NCBI GenBank assembly: GCA_025345505.1
Contig: JANVCC010000030.1
Coordinates: forward strand, 1,910,123 to 1,974,122
Direction: 5' to 3'
Origin: Todiramphus chloris collaris
Lineage: Eukaryota; Chordata; Aves; Coraciiformes; Alcedinidae
DNA length: 64,000 bases
Shown here: positions 1 to 12,200 of the stretch, piece after piece
How the letters are laid out: each line of letters begins with the position of its first letter
Position numbering within the stretch: the first letter of the stretch is position 1
Made by a program: the position numbers and the translations under genes
Notes under the pieces: model-generated
What the model was told of the DNA's origin: nothing
The model's database searches: none
What the model saw: only the letters and a program-made list of their open reading frames with translations

Positions 1-2960
1 CCAATCTAGATCTGAGCAAATGCTCAGATTTTGAAAAGCCTGCGACATTTTTACAATGAAAATACATTAGAAAGTGAGGACTTTTTAATAAACTCAGTCT
101 GAAGAGCTGGTTCTCACTAATCTATATACAAATAAAACGCGCATACAGAATCATGTGATCACAGAATCGCAGAATGATTCTCAACAATGATGTGACTGCA
201 GCTGCCCACCCCAGATCCTTTCTTCCTCGATATCACTGTATCTCTTCTGCAATGTACTCTTAAAATGACACCATTAAATAGACGTGCACACAAACAGGAA
301 TGATACATGGTGTTTGGGTGGTTTTTTTGCATTTGATCACGTGGCCTACGCACAAACTAACTTACAAAAAAAAAATCCAAAATGGTATAAATCTTAACAG
401 GGTAGGGGTTTTGCACTCTGCTTTCATTCAGCGTGTGCAGTAGATCTCTTACAGTAATTGCTACTAATTTCTTTTTCCTGTATATAAATAATCTAATACT
501 TACAAATGAGGCAACAAAGAAAGTCAATTTGACATTTAATGTTCTGCGCAGAAATCACAGACACTCTGCCAAGAAATTAATTAAAATTACAGTCACATCA
601 ATAAATACTCATATACAGGTAATAAATTAACTCATTAATTCAACCAGTACACAGTTGTAAATAACTACATGAAAATTACAAACATTTCATGTCAACGCTT
701 TAAATGTTAGCTCTGTTTTTAATACAAAGTTTCCTTCCTTGGTTGTTCAAAGTAATAATAATTTAATGGGATGTTAAAATTTACATTTATTAAAGAATAT
801 GGAATCAATTAGTTGGAAAATTCCTAAAAACAATTCAGAAAGATTCACAGGCTTTTCCAAGTTTTGTCTTAGTCTTGATACCAATAATCATAGCACTGGA
901 TGTGCGTGTTTACATATAAATATATACATGTGTACGCATGTTCACATATATTATATACTTACATAAATATATAGACACAAATATGTATGCATATCTGTAG
1001 GTTAAAACATCTTTTTTCCAAATACATTTCATTGAGAAAGATCATTCCATCAAAAGATTTTTAGGAAAAAATACTATACATATCTGAACTCCTTTAATTC
1101 TAATTAGCAGGAAGTCTTCATCCTTTATCTGCTAAATAGTGGTACCGTATTGCAGTCCCATATAGGCAAAGCTCCCATCACAAGGAAGCAGTAAATCACT
1201 GATACCAGCTTGCCACAGGGAGGACATCCCAAGAGCATCTGATGTCCTTTTGAGCTGCAGCATGTGTCTGTGTCAAAAGAACCCCGCATCAATCCATCAT
1301 TACACGGAAAGAAGTCAGAAAGGCCATGCACATCTACCCTTTATCCAGTGGCATATGTATATAGACACACCTTATTTTGTCTCTCTTAGAGCTGTTTCTG
1401 AATTGTAACTTAGAAAACCAGAAATGTCATTCTCACTTCCGAACCTTGGCCATGTATGCACTGGCTGCTGCAGGTAACCTACTGGTAAAACTGGTGACAA
1501 TAGATGTTGCTGATACAGGAATATCACCCACAAGTCCACACAAAACATGGACAATTTATTAACCAAACATTTTCAGTAAAACAGATTTTGTAGGCACTGA
1601 GTTCTTAGGTACTGTTGATTTATTGATACAGTCTTTGGTAGGGAATCAGAGGTTCATTTACTATGTACTGTAGAATCACATCTATACTGGCAAAAGCCAT
1701 GGCAAAAACCTGTTACCAGCCAAGAGTGGTTTTGCTGCCATCACGCTTAGTTACTGCGAATGACTTATTGGATATTTAAAATAATATATAAAATGAAATA
1801 GAATATCACTAAGCCATATAAAGATGATTTACATTGTTCTGTATCCGTCGCTATAGAGAATACATTTATTTAAATGACTTGCCCTATGTTATGTTTAATG
1901 TTATAACAGACCTGATAAAGCAATGCTTTTGAGCATCTTCAAAATTTAATATTTATTCACAGTTTCACAAATGTTTTATTTCCTACCTTATAATAAAAGT
2001 GTGTTACTTTTTATCAGGACTGAAAGATTCTTCATTTAAACATGAATCACCTTTTTTCAGCTGTGATTAATCCATAAATTGTCCAGGCTCTGCTTTCCCC
2101 ATCATAAAATATATTTTAAAGAAGTTATCTTTCTCAAACTGAAAAATTATTAACTAGTTTATGGTCATTTCTATTACAAGTATAGAAATCAGTTTGGTAC
2201 TTATCAGTTTGGTAGAACAGGTTAATTGGAAGAATAGTAAAGTGCAGAAAAAGTAATGAGCCACCATGCTTCCCCTGGGCCTTGTTCTGAAAAAAAACCT
2301 GCTACTGTATGGTCACAAAGTATACTAAGGGATTTAAAAAACAAATAAAAATTAGGTTCTGCTAAAAACTGCAGTTACGTTGGCTGCTTTGACCATATCT
2401 TTATGTAATAAAAATATATTTCAGTAACAATATCATAATCTTTTTAATACTAAGATTCCCATTTCATTGGAACGAACAAAAAGACCATACTAGCAATTCT
2501 TTGACATATATACACTGTGTCCAACAATGGCCACATTCTTTAAAGAAAAATGTGAAGATCTAAGTTATCAATTACAGATGAATTTATGTATAGCATTTTT
2601 TTTTCTAAGCATCCTAGTCAGTCAGTAACTTTATCAGATAAAATATAAAGTATATTTCTTTGCTACAATTGTTTTCCCATCGAATATGCCATTGTATCAT
2701 GCAAGCATTCAATACTATTTGTGAATCAAATCAGTAATTACAGTTACAGGCATGATTTTTTACCATTCACCTGAAAAAATATTCTAAAACTAATGTATTT
2801 CCAGAAAAAAAAAACCAAAAACCCAACTGTATCAAAGAGAATAAGAAACTAATTTAAAGCTATGGGACTAATTTTCTGTTGCTCAGTCAGGCTAAAACGA
2901 TTTGTATAAGTTGAGAAATTTGCCAGTAAGTTCTCTAAGTGCTCTCCTGATGGACATGAT
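1..2960. other. AT-rich non-coding sequence, no recognisable gene
   Basis: No repeat family or gene recognised. It includes long AT-rich stretches with alternating TATA/ACATAT (900-990) and several AATAAA hexamers. It could be the distal 3' region of a gene to the left or plain intergenic DNA; I see nothing that decides. Confidence 0.5.
10..29. repeat. Short inverted repeat, 9-base arms
   Basis: ATCTGAGCA, then AA, then TGCTCAGAT: perfect 9-base arms around a 2-base centre. It could bind a dimeric protein or be chance; no gene nearby supports a role. Confidence 0.7.
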
Positions 2961-3003
2961 GCAAGGGGAAATTTAAGGACAACATAGATGTCTTGTTTCC
3001 ATA

Positions 3004-3110
3004 GCAGGGGAAGGGAACCAGCGAGTCATGGATGCTTGATAGGCTTTCTCATAATTTGCTATTTCAGGTGAAGGGAACCAATGAGCTGGGATAGGCTTTA
3101 ACGTAATATT
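3004..3110. repeat. Two-copy imperfect tandem duplication, about 60-base unit
   Basis: The segment GAAGGGAACCAGCGAGTC...GATAGGCTTTCTCATAAT is followed about 60 bases later by GAAGGGAACCAATGAGCTGG and GATAGGCTTTAACGTAAT. The second copy lacks a few internal bases. It lies close to the minus-strand LTR-like element, on the side where retroviral leader sequence would lie, but I cannot link the two. Confidence 0.6.
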
Positions 3111-3639
3111 GTACCACAGCAGCATAAAGGGGCTCATTAAAGCCAAGATGGGCCATGGTATTATTTTTGCTAACCTTGTGAAAATACATTTGGCATTACT
3201 TGTGGTGAGACAAGAACTAACCAAATTGCTGATTTAGCATAACAATAAGGCCTGAAAATATCTATAAACTGCAGTGGAACTGCTGAACTAACAAATGGCT
3301 GATTTAACACAATAAATAGCACATAGGAAAATAATGCAGAAACAGCATAGTTAAGACAGCTGCAGAATGAGGGGAAAAGGAGCTATTTGAGAGGAACATT
3401 GCTTCTGGAATACTGAATTCAAAAGTCAATATGGAATATGGAAACGGGAAAAAACAAGAGTTGGTTGCAGGAAACCAGTTTCCCAGAGAAACAGAAACCT
3501 CCGTACTAGGAAACTGATTCAGCAGAAACAATGAACAGGCTGGGAAACAGAGGAAGTAAAGAACAGAAGCCCACAGGTTATGAACACTTGAGGGGTGTCT
3601 CATCCCACGCAGTGGACAATGAGGGAGGTGAATCTTTGT

Positions 3640-4265
3640 GATCCCCTGACAGAGTCTGTCTGCCCCTGCATGGCAGGGCAGCCAGGGCGGTAGACTCACA
3701 ACAAGGACTCCGAGGAACAATAACAAAACAGTTTATTAGTTCTCCCTAATAGAACAATCAACAAACAGTACGGATAAAAGTATTAATCTTTGTAGGTGAT
3801 TATTTTATGGCGCGACTAAATTTTGAGGAAGAGGAAGAAAGAGTTGTTAGAAAAGAGAGGGAGAGTGATTAAGAGAGAGAGTAAGATAAAAGGTTCTCAC
3901 CACCCGTGGATCCAGCGACATCTCACTGGATCAGTCCAAGTCTTCAGTTCTTCGGTGGTGGGTGCACCCTAATCAATATTTTTCTGTCCCTTTGATACCT
4001 TTGGGTGGCATTCCCAACTAACACAGGAAGTGGCGTTGATTTGCATGAGCCCCATAAGCTAGCAGTAGTGTGGCGCCCGCCATCCACATCCCCCATGACA
4101 CAGTCAGCAGGAGCACTTAACCAAAGAAAAGACAGAGTCCCACCTATGCAGAACCTGTCTCTTCCTTTTGTTAAAGCATGTCTGCAAGGACCCAAAGGTG
4201 GGGCACAGAGAGATTAAAAGCAATTAACACCTCTCCTTTCCAGACCTTATCACCACACAAAGTTT
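3640..4265 (-). mobile_element. LTR-like element, minus strand (probable endogenous retroviral LTR)
   Basis: On the minus strand this reads like an avian retroviral LTR. From 4265 leftwards there is a U3-like stretch, a GGATCCACGGGTGGTGAGAA block at 3896-3915, a pyrimidine-rich stretch (3815-3895), then AATAAA within CTAATAAACTGTTTTGTTAT (polyadenylation signal at 3737-3732), and a U5-like GC-richer tail containing GTGAGTCTACCGCCCTGG. CpG content is above that of its surroundings. I could not fix both ends, found no target-site duplication and no adjoining viral genes, so the class is open. A 140-codon hydrophobic frame on the minus strand (3304-3726) partly overlaps it and is not a recognised protein. 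Confidence 0.5.
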
Positions 4266-7200
4266 GAGGCACACGATAGCCAGGCTTTTACAAGGGGATA
4301 AAATACAGCTCAGAAAACCTACTAAAGTGGGATTAGCTGAAGCTGACCATCATTAAAACCCCCAGCTGCTAAGAATCAACTGCTATGGAAGCAAACACAT
4401 TCTCCAGGAAACCTTGGGATGGGAAGTGGGATGCCGCTGGGAGCCCCATGCTGTGAGTGCAGACTCTTCAGCACCAACAGCAGTCCCTGATGGGACACAA
4501 TAGGTTGGGAAAGTGTGAGTATTTGGGAATGCTTGTCATATCCATGACATTGTGCCTGTAATATTTCTATGGCTGTATGCAAAGGAATTTCCTATAGCTG
4601 ACCATTACCATTACTGTCATGAGAATTATCTCCAAAAACCATTAGAACCATTTGCCATCCACTGCCATTCTCATAATTACCTCAGTATCCTAATTGTCAA
4701 TTGCTATTGCTTATTGCTATCCATCTCAGAGTGGAATATTGATAAATCATAGTTGCATTTTGTACTGCCATGCTTACATTTATACCAGCTATAATCAATT
4801 TAAGTTTTTAAAAGCTATCCAAATACTTCAGGTAGTCACAGTCCCTTTATTCACTTGTTTATTCCCCTCTTTCTCTACTTACAGATAGAATGAGGCAAAG
4901 TCCTTTGTCACCGTGCATGGAAATTACCCCAGTCAGACACTCCTTAGAAAAAAAGACAAATTCCTAGCTAAATATCTTCTTGTCCAAATTAAAAATAACA
5001 TAGGTTATATCAAATATTTCAACTAAAAGAAGGAAGTATTTTATTTCCACTCACAAGAAATTATAAAAGTATGATTAACTTTTCTGGAATAAATCCTTTG
5101 AACTTTTAGACTACTTTTTCCACATTTGCACCCACACTATTTTTCTTCAGGATAGGAAATTTTGAAACCACAATAAATAGAAATTGGATGTGTTTTTTGA
5201 TAGTCTGACAGTTAGAATAGCTGTATAACATTAAGTACAACTGACAGAAAGCATGTCGAGTAGTTGAAAATACTCTGTGCAGAGAAAAATATCATTTCTC
5301 TGCCACATCTTGGTGTCTTTTGTTAAATCTGCTTTCAGTCTGTCAGGATGAACTAACAAGGAAAAACAGTAGAGGAAACTTCCTGGTTTGTTGTTTTGTT
5401 TTGTTTTTTAAATTTTTACATGTTGTCATATACTTGTGTTATTTTACCATCCAGTCCTGAAACCTTGCCTTGAAGCTGCTCACTTAGGACTGAATTATCT
5501 CAGTAAGCAGTGCAGTAGTCATTGTAACTGGCAGCCATGGTGACAGAGGCCACCAGCTGATGCTTCCAGGAAAGTAGCATTTTTTTTTTTTTAGTCCATG
5601 TTTAACTGAATTTGTCCCCTCCCTGAATGTTACTGATGAGGAACTACAAGCAAGGCACAAGGTAGGGTATTCTGATCAACAGTAGAAGCACTGTCATTAA
5701 GAGCCAATGGAATCTGTCCATTGATTCCCTCCCTGCAGTGCACCTAAAGTTCATTACAACTGTAGCTTTGACTACCTTGGATGGAAATTACAATGCTGCA
5801 TTTATTATATAATGTATTCCTCTGATGTATATTTTACTTATCATAGATTATGAATTAATAGAAGCATGATTTTAGATAAAGGGATGGAAGGTAAATGTCA
5901 GCAGAGTATAATATTCTCTGTATCAACATAGCTTCTCATGTTGACTCTGAAGAACCTTCCCTTGAGGCTGTATCTGGCAGGCTGTGATTTATGAAACAGT
6001 TTAAGGTGTGTATTTGATAACTAACTATCCTAATTAGTTCAGTCATTATCAGTCTTCTTGATAATTTTGGTTTCATTCCAATATCTATTGAAGTTTATGT
6101 GAAGGCTCTGTTATTATCAAGGGAAAGTAGGTCATATTTCAGTCTAACTGGCTTTCAACAGCTGTCATTGAATCATCCTAAAGATGTGGAAAGTTCTGAG
6201 CTGTAGAAAAAACAAGGATGCTGACTTTGGCCTCTGGTTTTACTGCTTTTTTTCTTTTTCCTCCAGACAGACCCAAGTGGTCAGTATATAGAAACTTGGC
6301 ACATCTAACAAGCTTTCTGTCCTTCTGACTATTTATCATGGTACCCAAACTTGAGGACAGTAGTAGGTTGGGCTTCAATTCAACTTAGTAATGTTTCCTC
6401 AATGTGATAATTTTACTTTAGGTTCTGTAAATAAAATAACAACTTTTATTTTATTTTTTTTTCATATAATTTATTATATCTTTTAGGCTTCTTTGTGTCC
6501 TTACTTATTTTAAAAAGAAGTATGTATCTTTTCATGTCTCTCTTATTTTTTATATTAATTTATTCTTTTACAGATGCAAACCATTTGATGTTGCTAAGCT
6601 CACACGCAGCTATTGTTGTTATTATTATCAGCATTAGTAATGGAATCATTATCATTCTCATCACTAAAAGCTAGCTCATTATCTGATAAGTCAAAATTTT
6701 CTCCCAAAGATTTTTGAGGTATTTGATTTTCCTCATTTGTATTCTCACAAGTCATTTCTTCCTCACTTACTGGAGATGAAAATGCACCTTCCATAAGTAA
6801 GCTGCCATTCTGTCCATTATGCAGATTTGAGTATTAATTTTTCTTTTCTCCTTTGCAGCATAACAGTGATTGCATTTTTAACTGGTTGGTGGCTCCCAAG
6901 GGATTTCCTTTGAAAAACAGCTACTAGGGGTTAAACAGTGATTAAGTAGTTGAGATGACTACTGATACAACTACTAAAATCCATGGGTACTGATAAGACT
7001 GACAGTTGAACCACAGCTTCAGCTGGTGGGCAGGTATTTGGGGAATAATCTTTGGGAAGAATTGGAGGTAATGATACCGGTAACTAGGGCAAAAGACAAA
7101 TGTTTCCCTTTTTTTTTTCATCCCAGTTACTTTCACATATTGACCTAGCCACAACCTAGTCCAAACTTCTATTACCCGGGTGAGTTACAACAGTTCAGAC

Positions 7201-9019
7201 AACGTTTGCTTTCCCTTTGAAAATTGGTGACTATTTCCCTTTCTATTAAGTCCCAATTCTGCAGATGTACAGGCTACTTTTTTCCCCCTCTGTAGACTGG
7301 CAACTCTGTGGCTGCTCTTAATCATCATTAGTCTAGCATAGAATATTTACTGTCTTCCTATCTGTCTTCAGGATGAGATTATAGTTTGCCTAGGTTTCTT
7401 CCATCAGGTTTTTTTTTAGTCCCTCTCTAATTTCTCCTTGACACGATACAGAGGGTGAGTTTTTCATTTCAGAACTGCTTGTTTGATACAGGAATCCTTT
7501 TCTAATCTTTCACACACCTATTTCTCCTTTTATGAAGTGCTACTTCATTATGTAGCTGGGGTCAGGAACAGACTTCTCCAAGGAGAAGTGCCAACACATC
7601 AATTGTACAGGAAATTTGGGAAGAAAATGTAATCAGTATGGGACAGGGGGAGTTGCTTTGGTTTTGTTACTTTGTTTTTCTTCTTGCACAGAAATAAATA
7701 TTTCTGATGATGTAGTACAGAAAACTACCTGATGTGTGAGCTGTAAGTGGCCTTTTAAAATTCAATTAACTCTGTTTAATGGGATTCATGCGTTTGTAAT
7801 ATCAAGGAGTCACATTACTGAAAATTAGTTTCAGTAATGTTCTTCTAATATTACTGCACAGCTATTTGTTGCTAAATGGAAAGAAAGATAATTACTGGAC
7901 TTAGTTTCTCATACAGCTGATATTCCTTTACCCATCTTCCCTCATATGACATAGCATTTTGTTGAAAGCATAACTGAAATCTGAGATATCTGACCTCTTT
8001 AAAAAAAACGAGTGCTTCTGTTTGTTTAGCCCTGGATATTCACAGACCAAGAAATTAGATTCTTGATTTTCTTTTATTTTTTAGACTTGAAATTCTCAAC
8101 ACAAATTATGACCAAAGAAAGGCCTCTACATGTACCATCCTGGCATCAGCCAAGTTAGTTCGTGACATTAGGCAGATAGATCTCTCTAATAACTTTATAT
8201 ACAGAACTCACCATTTTAATTACTTAATATTTAATTCAGCCAGCATTTTGGAGGAGAAATCCAACTTGAAGCCATGTTTCAAAATCTTTAAACTTTGCTC
8301 CTTCCCAGAAAATAATAGAATTTTAAGAACCTGGAATATTTTCACAGACTTATAGCTCATTTCTCAAATTGGAAAAAGTGTGGCTTTAAAATGTCACATG
8401 AGTGTTTTGCATGCAACAGAAATGTCAGTATTACAAAGTAAAGCTGTTAAAAATAAATTTAATGTATGGGAACAAAATTAATCCATTTTAAGGCCACTGG
8501 AGTCAGTCTGAATGGAAAGATGGAAATCAAGGAGTGATAATTTTTAAAAATACACAACAAACATATTTCATTATTACTACACTGACTGCACAGAACTGAA
8601 ATGGGCATTGGATTTTGTTTAATGGGAATTCATGTTTTCTTTGCATTCTGCTGTAAATTGCAGGATGGTCAAGGTTAAAAATGCAAAATTAACCATTAAT
8701 AAATTAAAAAAAAAAAAAATTAAGCATCTAAACTATGGCAATTTAGCTTGAAATTTACACCTGCTTTAAGAAGACACAAGACAGACCATATAGAATGTTA
8801 TGTGTCTTGGTTCATTTCAGACAGGGCTGTAACAGACTAGATGTTTTTCATAAAAAAAGTCACATGCAATAGATATATATATATATATAACCTCTATTTT
8901 TCAGTACTGATCAACTCACAGAGTATACTATTCTGGCTGAATTATATCTGCTTCATGAAAACAACGAGAAATAGAAAACAGTGAACACAAACCAGACAGA
9001 AAGTTATTTTGTTTCATTC
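4266..9019. other. Intergenic sequence, no recognisable gene
   Basis: AT-rich. Only chance open frames are seen, including a 64-codon acidic, Asn-rich minus-strand frame at 6600-6794. A (AT)n run lies at 8873-8889 and a short poly-A tract near 8705. Confidence 0.55.
8873..8889. repeat. (AT)n microsatellite
   Basis: Short uninterrupted AT dinucleotide run of about eight units. A similar run occurs near 40931-40944. Confidence 0.85.
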
Positions 9020-9295
9020 CTTCTCCTGAATTCCTTCAGTTTCCTAATGTCCAATCTAAACCTTCATTGGTGCAACCTAAGGCCATTTCCTCAAGTCCTA
9101 TCACTTGTTACTTTGGAGAAGAAACCAACCCCACTTGGCTTCAACCTCCTTTCAGGGAGCTGTAGAAAGTGAGAAGGTCTCCCCTGGGCCTCCTTTCCTC
9201 CAGACTAAACAACCCCACTCCCTCAGCTGCTCTTCATAATACTTGTGCTCTAGACCCTCCACCAACTTCATTGCCCTTCTTGGACATTCTTCAAA
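9020..9295 (-). mobile_element. CR1 retroposon fragment, minus strand, 3' end missing
   Basis: Read on the plus strand this is the reverse complement of the CR1 3' region: TCCTAATGTCCAATCTAAAC, GGCCATTTCCTCAAGTCCTA, AGAAGGTCTCCCCTGGGCCT and CAACTTCATTGCCCTTCTTG. The very 3' end, which would lie to the left, is absent. Open frames of about 97-99 codons on both strands here are by-products of the repeat. Confidence 0.9.
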
Positions 9296-12200
9296 GAAGA
9301 TCCATACCACATCCATGTTTAACTGTAAAGTTTTCCGAAAAGACTTATAGAAACTGGTTGTACACTGACCTGGAGAATACCACCTACAGTAGCAGAATGC
9401 TGATGAGTTCCCCAGGATCTCTTGGGCACCTGCTACCCAGAGCATTGGTTGTTCTGCCTCAGAATTAACAGCCTAACAGAGAGTGCAGTTTGTTGTAGAC
9501 CACAAGCCAATTCTTCACCCAAACTTGGTAATGACTTAACTGATCCCTAGTCAGCTGATACCGTATTTCCCAGTGACTGATTTTCATTGCACACCTTAAT
9601 CCCTGTGAGATCAGCAAACATTTAATGTGACAAAGCAGTTTCAACACAAAATTAAACACAGAGAAGGCAATGATACAATTTTCATTAGTTGCCCAAAATA
9701 ATGGGGAAATTAACTAAAACTATTATTTTTCCCTTTTATTTTATCTGAGCTAGACAAGAACTCATTGCCACTGTTTCTGCTTATATTGTGGTCATGGAAT
9801 GAAAAAAGTTCTTACCTGCATATACTCGCAGCATGGATAAAGAAATACAGAAGTGCCGCCTTTGTTATTGACTGGATCCCCTACAGGTGATTGAAGAGTT
9901 CTTGAAAGTACTGAATTTAAAGGCCTTTTAGATTGATATCTTTCCAATAAAACCCTTTTTTTTTTTTCCCCTCAAATCTTTTCAATGAAAATAACAACCA
10001 TTCTTCTTTCCTTAACAGTGGAGCTCTAGCAGAAGACATTTACAAGGATTTTAGTTGTCTGTTATTCTTTTTGCTGGTGCAACATAAAAGACTTTTGAGT
10101 TAGATATTGTACAGAACAATTCTTAAAAAAACAGATGGAGGTTTTGTTAGTTTTATTGAACTTAGCACAGGGAACACTAACAGCAAACATAAGATAAAAA
10201 TTCTGAAGTAGAAGTGGAAGACTTTTCTGTATTTTATTTTGTATAACCATATCATGTCTAGGAATCTATTAAATTTTAAAAGAAAAGTTGAAAAATATTA
10301 TAACTTAATGAAGAAAAATAATAAATTTGGTAGAAAAGGGTTTCCTGACTCCTTGTAGGGAATGAAATGATCTCACATGGAATTTTGGGTTAACTATGTG
10401 TCAAAACGTATAATGAACTAGAACAAAAATTAAAATGACAAACATTTATGTCATGAAAAACAGTAAAGAAATTGCAAGAGTTCATATTTTTACCTTCAGA
10501 GCAAAGGTACAGAAATACAACCATGGCAAGCTTGGCAGAAGAATCTCAGCACAGCAAAAATGTAGTATTTTTCCCTATTGAAGAACCACAACAACAAAAA
10601 TTAAGAGCATTGCCACATTTGAGTAGGATAAGTATTTTTTTGGCACTATTTGCTTTGTTACTTTCCTCAGGCTCCTTCAACATGGCACTGTGAAGTTACA
10701 CACCACCTTGCCAGGCAGTGGCATTGACAACCTGTAGCTCTCCCAGTTTGACCTCCACTTCAGATGGGCATCTAGGGTGGCAGTCATGCCACGCTGCCCC
10801 TGCTGGGTGCTCTGCCTTTGATGGCAGACTGCAGTAAGCACCTTCCTGTTGATTTAAAAAGTTTCTCTATGTTTCACGGACCGCCCTGCAGCATGCAGAA
10901 GAACACTGCTTTGTATGAAATCAACAGTTTACTGGAGATCTTGGAGGTTTTTCCCAAGTTCTCATGAACAGCTCTGGGCATTACATTTCTGCTCAATTTC
11001 CCCACATATATAATGGAACAATAACACTTACTGCTTATGATGAAGCACTTACCCAACCTGAAATCCAGAACAGATCTTTGCAGGCTTCCAGCTGCTGCAG
11101 ATATTGTCCCTCTGTGCTCCTCCTGTTCTGCTTTGAAATGCTGCTGCACAGGTTTCAGACTTTCAAGTATCATTTATAGATTCAACGACTTTTATTTTTT
11201 AAATGGCTTTTCTGTCCTTCATTTAGAGGGAAAAAAATCATGTAACATTGAACATGTGCTAGAATTACCAGGAGATAAATGGTCTGTGATTTTCAAATGT
11301 GTATTAATGGGTCAATAGTCTCCTTTCTTGCCATATACAGATCTCTCATTAATTATAATGTCACTATAGCTGCTGAATGAATTTGACCTTATCCATTGAG
11401 CACCATGTTTTAGTATTAATAGTTTTTGTTCTTAACAACAATTGGGAAATACAGCCAGGCATGCTGCATGATATATTCCTATCTTTACATAAAAAAATAC
11501 AATATGAAAAAGAGAGTTAATAACAATATATTTCTTTATTTTATTTTTTTATCAGTGTGTAGGTGTGCTTAATGGTGGGATTATATAAATTTAATAGTGA
11601 CCTGTGAAACTGATTTCTTCTATGTGTCTAATATGGTAGAAAAGGCTTGAATAGGAATCATGGTGCCTTTCTGGAGTAAGGTTATGAGAGCATCAATTTG
11701 TTCAATTTGGCATCTTTTATTGTACATAAAAGTTAAGTAAATACATAGCTGACTGAGTCCACATAAGAAAATGCATCAAGTGAAAGGCTAAAAGTTTAAA
11801 GGGTTAAAGTTAATGAGTAATTTTTCAGGAAGTGTAATGTCATCAATTCTAAGCAAATGAGGCCTTGGTCTAAAATTCTAGTGTTGTAAAATACCACAAA
11901 TTAACTATGCAAGAGTGTGACTTCATACAATACATATAGCAGGAAAAAAATGGAGGAAAAGGGCTATTCTGCAGTGGATAAAATGGGAATGAACTGGAAT
12001 GTAGGAACATATTTGCTAAAGTACTGCAGCACTGATTCACCAAGAAATTCCCAGGCATTGACAAGAAGAATACTACATGGAAAGGCTTTATGCTGGAGAA
12101 ATTAATCGTGAGATAATAGTAAAGTCTAACTGGACAATATTAAAGAAATGTTTTATTCAGCCAAAACCAGTGCAGTTTTATCAGGAACTTCATTCAAGCT

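Noticed and set aside
3304..3726. 140-codon hydrophobic minus-strand frame
   Set aside because: Overlaps the LTR-like element and adjacent unassigned DNA; the hydrophobic look comes from purine-rich sequence on the opposite strand. No family match recalled.
4071..4078. TGGCGCCC resembling a retroviral lysine-tRNA primer-binding site
   Set aside because: It is on the plus strand inside an LTR-like element that reads on the minus strand, and does not follow an LTR end. The match is short.
9152..9468. 97- and 99-codon frames on opposite strands
   Set aside because: Both lie over the minus-strand CR1 3' region.
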